Source of the DNA: a virus
Length of the DNA: 64,000 nt
Virus record (IMG/VR): IMGVR_UViG_3300043449_002191
Span: 93,342-157,341 of that record
Direction: 5' to 3' (one strand)
In this document: positions 24,203-32,437 of the stretch, piece after piece
Layout of the letters: each line of letters starts with the position of its first letter
Position numbering within the stretch: position 1 is the first letter of the stretch
Position numbers and translations under genes: made by a program
The notes under the pieces: model-generated
The model's input: only the letters and a program-made list of their open reading frames with translations
The model's database searches: none
What the model was told of the DNA's origin: nothing

Positions 24203-26078
24203 CTTAGATCCAAATTTAACAAAAGTATTTAATACTAAGTTTGAAACAAAAGATCAAATGAAGGATTGGGTATTTTTATTTTTAGGTCTAGACTTGCCAG
24301 ATTCATATATTGACCCAGATAGCAACTCAAGTCCTATTGAGTGGATGTTTGACGTTTATAATATGTACAAAACTAATACTGCAGACCAAAGTCCATCTGT
24401 GATTACGGTAAGCTCAAGGGAAAGCTATAAAACTCTTACAGAAGCTATTCTTGCCGTTATACTCATGGGGCACTTTAATGCTACAATATGTCACATGGCT
24501 GCAATTGTTCCACAAGCCACAGCAGCTCAAAAGTATATTACTAATTTTTTAGCAAAAGTAACACCATACATGGAATACTTTGGGCGATCAATTAATTCCC
24601 AAAACGCAAAAGAAGTTTCTATTAAAAACCCAGATGGATCATCTACCTGGATGAAGATCGTCGTATGTACAATTGCCGGAGCTAATTCTAGCCACAGTAA
24701 TGTCCTTTGCGTAGACGAGGTTGATACTATTAGATCGCAAGAGGGTATACGAGCTTATAAAGAAGCGGAATTTATCCCTGGAGTTTTTAATGGGCAAAAT
24801 CCAATTACAATAAAAACCTCTACTATGAAGTTTCCAGGAGGACTTTTTTCAAAAGAAATGGAAAAAGCTTCTAAAGAAAACTGGAAAACATTTAAGTGGA
24901 ATATTTTAGATATAACTGAATATTGCCCATCAGAACGAGCTAGACCAGATCTACCTAAAAAGATCATGTACACTAGAGACAAAAAGCTACCTCTTAAAGC
25001 TATTGGTGAAAAAGAATATGAAAGTTTAACCGATAAAGAAAAAGAAGAATATATAAAGCAAGACGCAATGGGTGGGTGTGCAGGATGCCCTCTTCTCCCC
25101 GTTTGTAAAGGTAGATTACACCAAAGAAGGCCATCGGATAAAGGTGGGTTATGGAAACCGATTTCTTTTACTATATCGCAATTTAAAAAAACAGACCCAG
25201 ACTTAGGCGAAGCCCAGCTAATGTGTTGGAAGCCGTCTTCTCAAGGTATGGTTTATGGTAGATTTCTAGAAAGAGCTGACGGTAAAGGAAACACATATAC
25301 ACTAAAACAGGCATGGGAAGTTTTTACTGGGGACGAAGCTCCAGAAAATGTAAATATTACAATGCTGACCCAGCTCATGAAAGAAAAGGGAATCTCTTTT
25401 TACGCAGGGGTTGACTGGGGATTTAGACATTATTTTGCTATTACTATCTCAGCATTAATGCCAAACAAAGAATGGTGGATCATTGACTCTTATGCTGTTT
25501 CTGGGCTAGAGTTTGAGCAAATGATGGACCTTGCTATGCAGGTTAGGGATATCTATAAACCTAAAATGTGGTTTGCGGATACCGCCCAACCCATGTTTAT
25601 CAAAGCTTTTAAGAAAAACAAAATGCCTTGCAAAAACTTCAAAAAAGATGTTATGGGGGGTATCTCTGCCGTTCGTGGCCAGATCGTTGATGCAAAAGAT
25701 ACCAGAAGGCTTAAAGTTATCATACATGACAGAAACGAAAGCGTCTTGATAGGGTTCAGAGAGCATACTTTTATGCTGGACTCCTTGGGGAATATAACTC
25801 AAGAGCCTGATGATTCGGAAGTTGCAGATACAATGGATACCTTAAGATATCAAGCTCAGAACTTATTTGCACCAAAAAACAAGCCAACAGTTACAGAAAA
25901 TATAGAAAAATCAACTATTTATATGGATAATCCATATGGAGATAGGCCAGAATTCCAAACTCCTCAGCACAGTTGGAACGAAATCAAGAAAAAAGCAATG
26001 ATTTCAACAGCTAAGGAAGAAATAACAGGGGACACAAAAGGAAGTGACGGCATAATCTGGACCTTTGACGATGAATAA
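24189..26078 (+). CDS. terL: Terminase large subunit
   Basis: A 629-residue packaging motor and nuclease. The ATPase has a deviant Walker A, VSSRESYKT (about residues 75-85), and Walker B VLCVDEVD, with a coupling motif KTSTM. A cysteine cluster (GGCAGCPLLPVCKGR) follows the ATPase and may bind metal, which is uncommon. The RNase H-like nuclease has Asp in YAGVDWGFRH, Asp in WFADTAQP and Asp in EVADTMDTLRYQ. It would translocate DNA into the prohead through the portal (27126). The start overlaps the small-subunit gene by 14 nt. Secure assignment. Confidence 0.95.
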   Translation: MKTVNLDPNLTKVFNTKFETKDQMKDWVFLFLGLDLPDSYIDPDSNSSPIEWMFDVYNMYKTNTADQSPSVITVSSRESYKTLTEAILAVILMGHFNATICHMAAIVPQATAAQKYITNFLAKVTPYMEYFGRSINSQNAKEVSIKNPDGSSTWMKIVVCTIAGANSSHSNVLCVDEVDTIRSQEGIRAYKEAEFIPGVFNGQNPITIKTSTMKFPGGLFSKEMEKASKENWKTFKWNILDITEYCPSERARPDLPKKIMYTRDKKLPLKAIGEKEYESLTDKEKEEYIKQDAMGGCAGCPLLPVCKGRLHQRRPSDKGGLWKPISFTISQFKKTDPDLGEAQLMCWKPSSQGMVYGRFLERADGKGNTYTLKQAWEVFTGDEAPENVNITMLTQLMKEKGISFYAGVDWGFRHYFAITISALMPNKEWWIIDSYAVSGLEFEQMMDLAMQVRDIYKPKMWFADTAQPMFIKAFKKNKMPCKNFKKDVMGGISAVRGQIVDAKDTRRLKVIIHDRNESVLIGFREHTFMLDSLGNITQEPDDSEVADTMDTLRYQAQNLFAPKNKPTVTENIEKSTIYMDNPYGDRPEFQTPQHSWNEIKKKAMISTAKEEITGDTKGSDGIIWTFDDE

Positions 26079-26087
26079 AGCTAATAG

Positions 26088-26097
26088 CCTAATCTTA
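26088..26097 (+). promoter_or_regulatory. CCTAATCTTA motif, copy before the 26144 gene
   Basis: Exact motif 9 nt after the terminase stop. It is followed by AATCTT-ATAGA-AAGATT, a 6-bp hairpin overlapping the motif, and then by a separate GGTATAAT box at 26119. Confidence 0.6.
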
Positions 26098-26118
26098 TAG
26101 AAAGATTAATAGTTTTGT

Positions 26119-26126
26119 GGTATAAT
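26119..26126 (+). promoter_or_regulatory. GGTATAAT box (TGGTATAAT)
   Basis: An extended -10 sequence 17 nt before the ATG at 26144, without a recognisable -35. A GAGG ribosome site lies between it and the start. Confidence 0.5.
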
Positions 26127-26143
26127 ACTTTTGAGGAAAAGTC

Positions 26144-27121
26144 ATGAATAATCATATTTTAAACATTATCAATCAATTTATGTGCTACAGTGACCCATCC
26201 GTTACTGATAATCCTCACCAAAGAGCTTTTGATCACCGTAGAGCAATCAATACATTGTCTGTAAAAAATCCATACTCTAGCTCTAAAGTATTGGCACCAG
26301 GGCAATCCTTTAAGTTAATTGATAGCACAACAGAGCATGGCTTCCAAGCTGGAAGCACTATACTTACCTTAGACCTTATTTCTGCGGAAGAATCTTTGTA
26401 CCGATTGTCAGTTAGCGGTCCTGCAGATTTAAAAACGGCACGTTCTGTATCCTCAATTACTTCATGTGCAGTTACAGTAAACAATAACGCTGTAGTAGAG
26501 TTTAATTTTTCTGGAGCCACACTTACAGGAGTCCAAGCTGGAGATCTTCTTAGAATCAAGGGTGCCGTATTACACGACTCTGGAGTCTGCGCTTTTAATC
26601 CGCTTAATTCAGGTTTTTGGAAAATTTTGGCTGTTTCTGGAACAAAAGTAAGCTGCGTTAGGCCAGCAGGTGATGTGGATCAAGCTATTGCAGAAAATAT
26701 AGCAGATGCATCAAGTGATGTTGAATTTTTTGCAGATGACGGAGTTCAAAAAGGAAATAAAATATCGATCAGCGGTACTTTAAGCGTAGTCTCTCAAAGA
26801 GTTTATGAAATTAAAGATGTTACTCCAAGCTATATTGATTTTGTATCTACTCAACCGCTACCATTGGAATCTGACCTTGCTTATGAAGCAGATTCTATTG
26901 TTATCTATAGCATGGTAAAAAAGTTCTTCTATATCGAATGTGATCAAGAGTGTGTAATCAGATTTAATGGAGATACTGGAGATTCTAACAAATTATCTCC
27001 AATCGCTGCAGGAAATAGCCAATTGCCAGCATTTATGTCTAAAGTTGGCGATAGCTATATATGTGAGATTGTAAATAAGTCAATCAACTCCTGCAATATT
27101 AAATTCTTTACTTGTGAGTAA
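26144..27121 (+). CDS. Hypothetical virion protein
   Basis: A 325-residue protein between terminase and portal. It is rich in short beta strands, Val, Ser and Ala (SCAVTVNNNAVVEFNFSGA, KISISGTLSVVSQRVYEI), a composition common in phage capsid-associated or fibre proteins. No catalytic motif and no recognised family. GAGG precedes the ATG, and both a CCTAATCTTA motif and a GGTATAAT box lie upstream, suggesting a promoter here. A structural role is inferred from position and composition. Confidence 0.65.
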   Translation: MNNHILNIINQFMCYSDPSVTDNPHQRAFDHRRAINTLSVKNPYSSSKVLAPGQSFKLIDSTTEHGFQAGSTILTLDLISAEESLYRLSVSGPADLKTARSVSSITSCAVTVNNNAVVEFNFSGATLTGVQAGDLLRIKGAVLHDSGVCAFNPLNSGFWKILAVSGTKVSCVRPAGDVDQAIAENIADASSDVEFFADDGVQKGNKISISGTLSVVSQRVYEIKDVTPSYIDFVSTQPLPLESDLAYEADSIVIYSMVKKFFYIECDQECVIRFNGDTGDSNKLSPIAAGNSQLPAFMSKVGDSYICEIVNKSINSCNIKFFTCE

Positions 27122-27125
27122 TTAA

Positions 27126-29210
27126 ATGGCTAAAGATAACGAAAAGAAACAGCCGATTTTAGCATTAGATCCAGTCTCATATAATATGCTCAAAAAACAA
27201 GAGCAAGATGAGATTGAATCTGCTAGTGCAAAAACAGAAAAAACTGAAGCTCAAGAAAAGTCAGTTCTCGGCATGATTCTAAAGTCACTTCAAAGTCAAG
27301 CTGCCCAACAAGTCGATAGGATGGCCTTTGAGGTTGATCCATTAAATCATAATACTAATACAGCAAACTTTTATAAAGTAAAAACTAATCTTACCCCAGA
27401 TCACGTCATTAAAAAGCTTATTGGTCCAAGTGGGGATGAATTAGTTTCACAAATTCTACAAGCAAGAGCAAACCACATCTCCGCTTTTGGTAGACCTAGA
27501 ACGGATAGATTTTCTACAGGCTTTGATTTTGTCGATATGGATAAAAATGCCATTAGGACAGAAGAAGAGCAAAAAGCTTTACAGGAAAGAGTAGAAAAAG
27601 CCAGAGCATTTCTTTGGAAATGCGGCTTAGAAAAACTTGATACTGAAGCTGATCAGCCTAATTTAAGTCAAATACTCAAACAAGTTGTCAGAGATGGTAT
27701 TGCTTACGGAAGGCTCGCAGTAGAACATTTATACGGAGCAGACCCTAAAACTGGTAAAAAAGTTTATTACGGCTTTAGACCTGTTGACGCCGGAACTGTC
27801 TATAAGATTTTACCTAAACGTGAACAAGACCAGACTTTAAGGGCTCAAGCCGTATCTATTTTAGCTGGTCTTAAAAACGAAAAAATCAGCGTAGAAAAAT
27901 ACAAAAAAGACGAATACAGATACGTTCAAGTTATTGACGGTAAACCTGTCCAAGCATTTGCAGAAGAAGAACTTTCGCTATACAATCTTTATCCTGTCAC
28001 AAACGTAGAATACAATGGCTATCCGCTAACTCCAATTGACCAAGCTTTAAATGCAATCATGACTCACATCAATATTGCAATGCACAATAAGCTGTACTTC
28101 CAAAACGGAAGAGCAGCCAAAGGGATGCTTATTTTTAAATCTGACAGTATAGATGAGTCAACTGTACAGAAGATTAGACTTCAATTCCATCAGTCAATTA
28201 ACTCAGTTCAGAATTCCTGGAGAATGCCAGTATTTGCAGTTGGTGCAGAAGATGACGTACAATTTTCTTCAATAGATACTCAAGGTCGTGACGCAGAGTT
28301 TCAATATTTAATGGATAACAATGCCAGGGTAATCCTTTCGTCTTTCCAAATGTCCCCAGAAGAATTACCTGGGTATGCTCACCTTGCAAGAGGTACTAAC
28401 ACACAGGCTCTTTCAGAATCTGATAATGAATGGAAGCTTACTGCAGCCCGTGATGTAGGTTTACGTCCACTAGTTCTTGATATTCAAGATTTCTTAAATA
28501 ATCATATTTTACCTAAAATTGATGCAGAGTTAGCTAAAACCCACCAAATTGTTTTGGCTGGATTAGAAAAAGATAGTCCAGAAAAAGAAGCTACTAGATT
28601 GCAGCAAGATATGCCTATTCATATGACCTACAATGAGGTCTTGGAATACGTAGAAAAGAATTTGTTAGACAAGTCAGTTGGTGGAGACTTCCCATTAAAC
28701 CCACAGTACCAAGCTATTATCAGTCAATATCTTACAGTAGGTCAAATATTAGAAAGCTTTTTTGGCGTTAAAGACGCATCTAAAGACCCACGTTATCAGT
28801 ACGTAAGAGACCCTTTCTGGTTCCAAAACCAGCAAATTTTATTACAAAAAGCTCAAGTTGCTATGCAGCAACAAATGATGGTTGAGCAACAAATGCAACA
28901 ACAAATGATGGCACAACAACAAGCTGCTATGGGCCAAGATCCTAATGCTCCACAAGAAGGCCAAGATCAATCTTTACCACCACAACAAGGTTCAAATCCA
29001 CAAGATAATATGCAGAAAAATTCTGAATGGGCTATAGCAAATTATCAAGTAATGGAAAAGGCTATTAAAAACAACCACAATTCCATTTCAAAAATGCTCC
29101 TAAATAGACATTCGCAAATGGTAGATAAGCATTTATCTAAATGGTCCGAAGACTCCAAAAAAGCCCTAAAAGAGCTAGAAAAGGTCTTAAAAGATAAGAA
29201 AGAGGACTAA
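27126..29210 (+). CDS. Portal protein
   Basis: A 694-residue portal, the dodecameric head vertex through which DNA passes. It is placed after terminase and before a MuF-like protein. The core has the usual portal features: LKQVVRDGIAYGRLAVEHLYG, ITHINIAMHNK-type helices, and MSPEELPGYAHLARGTNTQA followed by an Asn/Glu-rich helix. The C-terminal 130 residues contain a Gln/Met-rich stretch (AQVAMQQQMMVEQQMQQQMM) and then a basic coiled coil, longer than in typical portals. The stop abuts the next ATG without a gap. Assignment is good, although portals diverge strongly. Confidence 0.85.
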   Translation: MAKDNEKKQPILALDPVSYNMLKKQEQDEIESASAKTEKTEAQEKSVLGMILKSLQSQAAQQVDRMAFEVDPLNHNTNTANFYKVKTNLTPDHVIKKLIGPSGDELVSQILQARANHISAFGRPRTDRFSTGFDFVDMDKNAIRTEEEQKALQERVEKARAFLWKCGLEKLDTEADQPNLSQILKQVVRDGIAYGRLAVEHLYGADPKTGKKVYYGFRPVDAGTVYKILPKREQDQTLRAQAVSILAGLKNEKISVEKYKKDEYRYVQVIDGKPVQAFAEEELSLYNLYPVTNVEYNGYPLTPIDQALNAIMTHINIAMHNKLYFQNGRAAKGMLIFKSDSIDESTVQKIRLQFHQSINSVQNSWRMPVFAVGAEDDVQFSSIDTQGRDAEFQYLMDNNARVILSSFQMSPEELPGYAHLARGTNTQALSESDNEWKLTAARDVGLRPLVLDIQDFLNNHILPKIDAELAKTHQIVLAGLEKDSPEKEATRLQQDMPIHMTYNEVLEYVEKNLLDKSVGGDFPLNPQYQAIISQYLTVGQILESFFGVKDASKDPRYQYVRDPFWFQNQQILLQKAQVAMQQQMMVEQQMQQQMMAQQQAAMGQDPNAPQEGQDQSLPPQQGSNPQDNMQKNSEWAIANYQVMEKAIKNNHNSISKMLLNRHSQMVDKHLSKWSEDSKKALKELEKVLKDKKED

Positions 29211-30098
29211 ATGCAGCTCTCTCTTTTTCAAAGACAGCTAATAATGAATAAGGTCGATGAGCTATTTGATTCAGCAAAAGCTCGTTTACAAGGACGTTTT
29301 TTCAAAGGTCCAGCAATATACTTTGAAGTAATTAATGCAACTCACCCTGAAGAAACTATTGAAGGCATATATACCCACGCCCTTAAAACTATGTTTGGAC
29401 CAACTGCCACTACTTCCTCCGAAAGATCAATAGAACACCTTTCTGAAATAGCTGGAAATTACATTGACGCTCAAAAAATGAAAGTTAAAAATTATGTAAT
29501 TGCAGATGTTTTAAACGCTAAAACCGCAAGCGAGGCATATAAAGCTGTATCTGACAATTTAGGTAAAGCCCAGAAGTACATGGAAATGCTTGTTGCTAAT
29601 GAAACCAAGCTGATACAGTCTTACGCCTCAAAAGAAGGTGTTTCTCGCATTGCTGCAGATATGAAAGACGATAACCCTACTATAGTCTGGTTTGGGCCAG
29701 TAGATAATAAAACTTGTAAGCATTGCAAAGAAATGTATCATGACGATGCTATGCCACTTAAACCAAAACCTTGGAAAATGTCACAATTAAGGGACGGATA
29801 CTTTAAACCAAAAGAATGGGACAGAGCTTCTGTTTTCCATAATGCTCACCCTAGATGCAGACACGCTATGAGTTATGTACCTAAAAATATGGGGTTTAAT
29901 GATAGAGGGCAGATTGAGTTTAAGCATTTTGGATACGACTATTACCAGGATTATTATTCTACACAAAAAAGTCAACCAGAATATGGCGAACCATTAAAAA
30001 AAGAGCTAGACCTTAGTCAATTCTTTATGGATTATGACGAATATATTGAATATCAGATTCAGCATGAAAAGGCTCATCACAAAAACTCCAAACCCTAA
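29211..30098 (+). CDS. Head morphogenesis protein (SPP1 gp7 / Mu F-like)
   Basis: A 295-residue minor capsid protein. The C-terminal half carries the family pattern of paired cysteines and a conserved HPRC: DNKTCKHCKEMY and then HNAHPRCRHAMSYVP, which resembles a zinc-dependent MuF signature. The N-terminal half is helical. It directly follows portal, as in most tailed phages. The extended C-terminus is rich in Tyr, Asp and His. Its stop codon lies inside a CCTAATCTTA motif. Confidence 0.8.
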   Translation: MQLSLFQRQLIMNKVDELFDSAKARLQGRFFKGPAIYFEVINATHPEETIEGIYTHALKTMFGPTATTSSERSIEHLSEIAGNYIDAQKMKVKNYVIADVLNAKTASEAYKAVSDNLGKAQKYMEMLVANETKLIQSYASKEGVSRIAADMKDDNPTIVWFGPVDNKTCKHCKEMYHDDAMPLKPKPWKMSQLRDGYFKPKEWDRASVFHNAHPRCRHAMSYVPKNMGFNDRGQIEFKHFGYDYYQDYYSTQKSQPEYGEPLKKELDLSQFFMDYDEYIEYQIQHEKAHHKNSKP

Positions 30099-30103
30099 TC
30101 TTA
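30094..30103 (+). promoter_or_regulatory. CCTAATCTTA motif, copy before the protease-kinase gene
   Basis: Exact motif whose TAA is the stop codon of the MuF-like gene. The next ATG is 22 nt downstream with GGAG between them. Confidence 0.6.
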
Positions 30104-30125
30104 TTAAAGGTATGGAGATCAAATA

Positions 30126-31832
30126 ATGTCACTGAAAATCGATGGTATTGCCGCATCATCTGCTTTAGATAGTTCTGGTGAAATACTGGAAATAGAAGGC
30201 TTAGATATCTCCGATTTTATCGAAGGTCGTGGTGTACTTAACTGGGAGCATGATAATAAGCATGAAAATACAGTTGGTGCCATAGTCTATGCTAAAAAGA
30301 TTTTACAAAAATCTGACTGCGAAAATGATCGTCAACGTAGGTATTGGGACTCAGTAAAAAAGCCTTTTGTGTATATAATCGGCGAACTTTTTGATGACGA
30401 AGATCATCCAGGCGCAATTGCTATTGCAGCTATGATCAGATATTATTCTAAAAAATCAGAAAAAATGCTAGTTGGCTTTTCAATTGAAGGTTCTACTCTA
30501 GAACGTGATGGCAATATGCTTAAACAGGCTATTGCTAGGCGCTGCGCTATTACCATTAAACCTGCCAATAAAACTGCTATTGCCGACATCTATGAAGATG
30601 AAAAAGTCAAAAAGCTTATGAATGACATGGAAAAATCCCAATCAGACGTACAGCTATTTGAAGTAGACTCTTTTACATTAGAAGATAAAGAAGTTCCATA
30701 TTCCCCATACATGGAAATCCATAAGGCTATTGAAGATCTAAACAAAACATTGACTGCAGGCATGGGTAATGTAGCTCCAAGCCAGTTAGTAGGTGGAGCA
30801 GCTTTAGTTCGTGAGCAATTAAGCGGAACTCAAAAAAATAAGGTAAAAGCCGCCCTAAGAGACTGGGATAAAAGAACGCCCTTAAAACAAGTAATTAAAA
30901 ATGTATTGCCAGAAATTGGCGATAAATATGTAGAACATTTTACTGATTTAGCCGAAGACTTGATGCTTAAAAAATCTATGCAAAATCCAGCAGTTAGATT
31001 ATCATCTAAGCATGGGCATACTCCTCTCCATCCAGAGCAAAACGAATTAATTGAAGGTCTTCAAGTTACACAAGACTTAGATAAAATGCCAGTATTTAAA
31101 CCAAAACACGACCTTTACGGTTCCGCTATATATAAAGGTAAAAACGACAAAGGTCAAACAGTTTTAATTAAAAGCCCAGAAAAAGATAAACCAGAAGACT
31201 TACACAACTTTGCTCAAAAAGCTTCTATGTACCATGGAATAGCAAAAAGCGTTTTTGGTCTTGGCGACAATGTGCCTGAAACAGCAGCATTTAAACATGA
31301 AAGCTTAAAAAACTCAAATAAACATCATGGAGATTGGTTCCAAGCTATTGAGCATAAAAAGGACACTAAGACTCCATTGGAAGACCAAAAAGGGTATAAC
31401 GCCGTTATTGCTACACCTGAAGGTCAAGATAAGCTTTCAAAGCTATTGATAATGGACCATATTTTAGGTGGTAGAGATAGACACGCCGGAAATATTTTAT
31501 TTGATAAAAAAGGCGAGCTGCACCTTATCGATAATGATAGATCTTTTGATCATTACGACTCAGACTTTTTACCTTCAGAAACACACGAAGAAATAATGCC
31601 TGAAAATGGATTTTTAATTTCCGATGATACCGCAAATTGGATTAAAAAAGTTGACCCAAAAATTTTACTTAAGACTATGCTAGACCATGGTATACACCAT
31701 GATACCGCAAAAAAATCCATTTTGAAGCTAAAAGCTTATCAAAAAATGGCAAAAAAGGGATATAATATTAAAGATTTAATAGATAAAGCTCATATGTCTG
31801 TGAGTGCTGCACCCAAGGAAAAGGTTAAGTAA
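30126..31832 (+). CDS. Prohead protease (S78/XkdF-like) fused to a PI3/4-kinase/HipA-like kinase domain
   Basis: A 568-residue two-domain protein. Residues 1-170 look like a phage prohead serine protease: a strand-rich start (KIDGIAASSALDSSGEIL), candidate catalytic His42 in VLNWEHDNKHENTVG and Ser119 in VGFSIEGST. Residues about 320-500 look like a kinase of the PI3/4-kinase/HipA kind, with IKSP near the ATP-site Lys, the catalytic loop DHILGGRDRHAGNILFD (about 443-459) and the metal site HLIDNDRSF. Between them, residues 215-227 (NVAPSQLVGGAAL) repeat a peptide of the capsid protein (NVAPSQLVQGSAL, 21-33). I infer a maturation site that could free the kinase domain inside the head. The order after portal and MuF fits a protease. 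The fusion is striking; kinase activity is untested. Confidence 0.8.
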   Translation: MSLKIDGIAASSALDSSGEILEIEGLDISDFIEGRGVLNWEHDNKHENTVGAIVYAKKILQKSDCENDRQRRYWDSVKKPFVYIIGELFDDEDHPGAIAIAAMIRYYSKKSEKMLVGFSIEGSTLERDGNMLKQAIARRCAITIKPANKTAIADIYEDEKVKKLMNDMEKSQSDVQLFEVDSFTLEDKEVPYSPYMEIHKAIEDLNKTLTAGMGNVAPSQLVGGAALVREQLSGTQKNKVKAALRDWDKRTPLKQVIKNVLPEIGDKYVEHFTDLAEDLMLKKSMQNPAVRLSSKHGHTPLHPEQNELIEGLQVTQDLDKMPVFKPKHDLYGSAIYKGKNDKGQTVLIKSPEKDKPEDLHNFAQKASMYHGIAKSVFGLGDNVPETAAFKHESLKNSNKHHGDWFQAIEHKKDTKTPLEDQKGYNAVIATPEGQDKLSKLLIMDHILGGRDRHAGNILFDKKGELHLIDNDRSFDHYDSDFLPSETHEEIMPENGFLISDDTANWIKKVDPKILLKTMLDHGIHHDTAKKSILKLKAYQKMAKKGYNIKDLIDKAHMSVSAAPKEKVK

Positions 31833-32437
31833 TGAAAGTCTATGTCATTAAAAGCGTAAACTCAGACATCCCCTTGGCTGAAATCAGAACTGATGGCAGA
31901 TCTGTTGATTTTATTGTAGATAATACTGAAGGCCAACTTCCATCAAAAGTGGGCAATAGCCTAGAAGCGCTTAAAAAATACCTAAAGTCTTCTAGTATCT
32001 ACTTAGAAGAACCAACTCAGCCTACAGCACATTTAATCAGATACGTTCTATCAAACGGAGATGTTGCTGAAATCACTACTGACGGTAAAACCTGCCTTTT
32101 AAATGGTAACCTGCTAACTGAGCAAGAAAAATATGCTCTATTTGATGCTATTAAAAGAAAAGAAATTCAAGTATCTAGAAAATCTGATGATATACAACCA
32201 GTTTTACCTAAAGCGCAAAAGCCTTTAGAGGAAATTAAGCCAAAACAACTGCACCCTACTATTCAATCTCAAATGAAAGAATACTTTGAAGAAAAAAGAA
32301 AGCAATTGGAAAAATCAACACCAGATATGGATCATGAGATTGAAGATTCTGTGGCTAAGATGGCCGGAGACAGACAAGAAGTAGGCTTTGTAAGGGACCT
32401 TTTGTATTGGTTAAAGCACGGAGGCAATCGTGAATAA
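31832..32437 (+). CDS. Hypothetical protein with internal duplication
   Basis: A 201-residue protein whose start overlaps the previous stop as TAATG. The first half holds two related units of about 50 residues, each with the pattern AEIxTDGxxxxxxxN (LAEIRTDGRSVDF and VAEITTDGKTCLL), pointing to a duplicated small beta domain. The second half is a charged helix (QMKEYFEEKRKQLEKS). No family is recognised. Its end overlaps the 2068-residue gene by 8 nt (GTGAATAA), so the two are coupled. Confidence 0.65.
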   Translation: MKVYVIKSVNSDIPLAEIRTDGRSVDFIVDNTEGQLPSKVGNSLEALKKYLKSSSIYLEEPTQPTAHLIRYVLSNGDVAEITTDGKTCLLNGNLLTEQEKYALFDAIKRKEIQVSRKSDDIQPVLPKAQKPLEEIKPKQLHPTIQSQMKEYFEEKRKQLEKSTPDMDHEIEDSVAKMAGDRQEVGFVRDLLYWLKHGGNRE

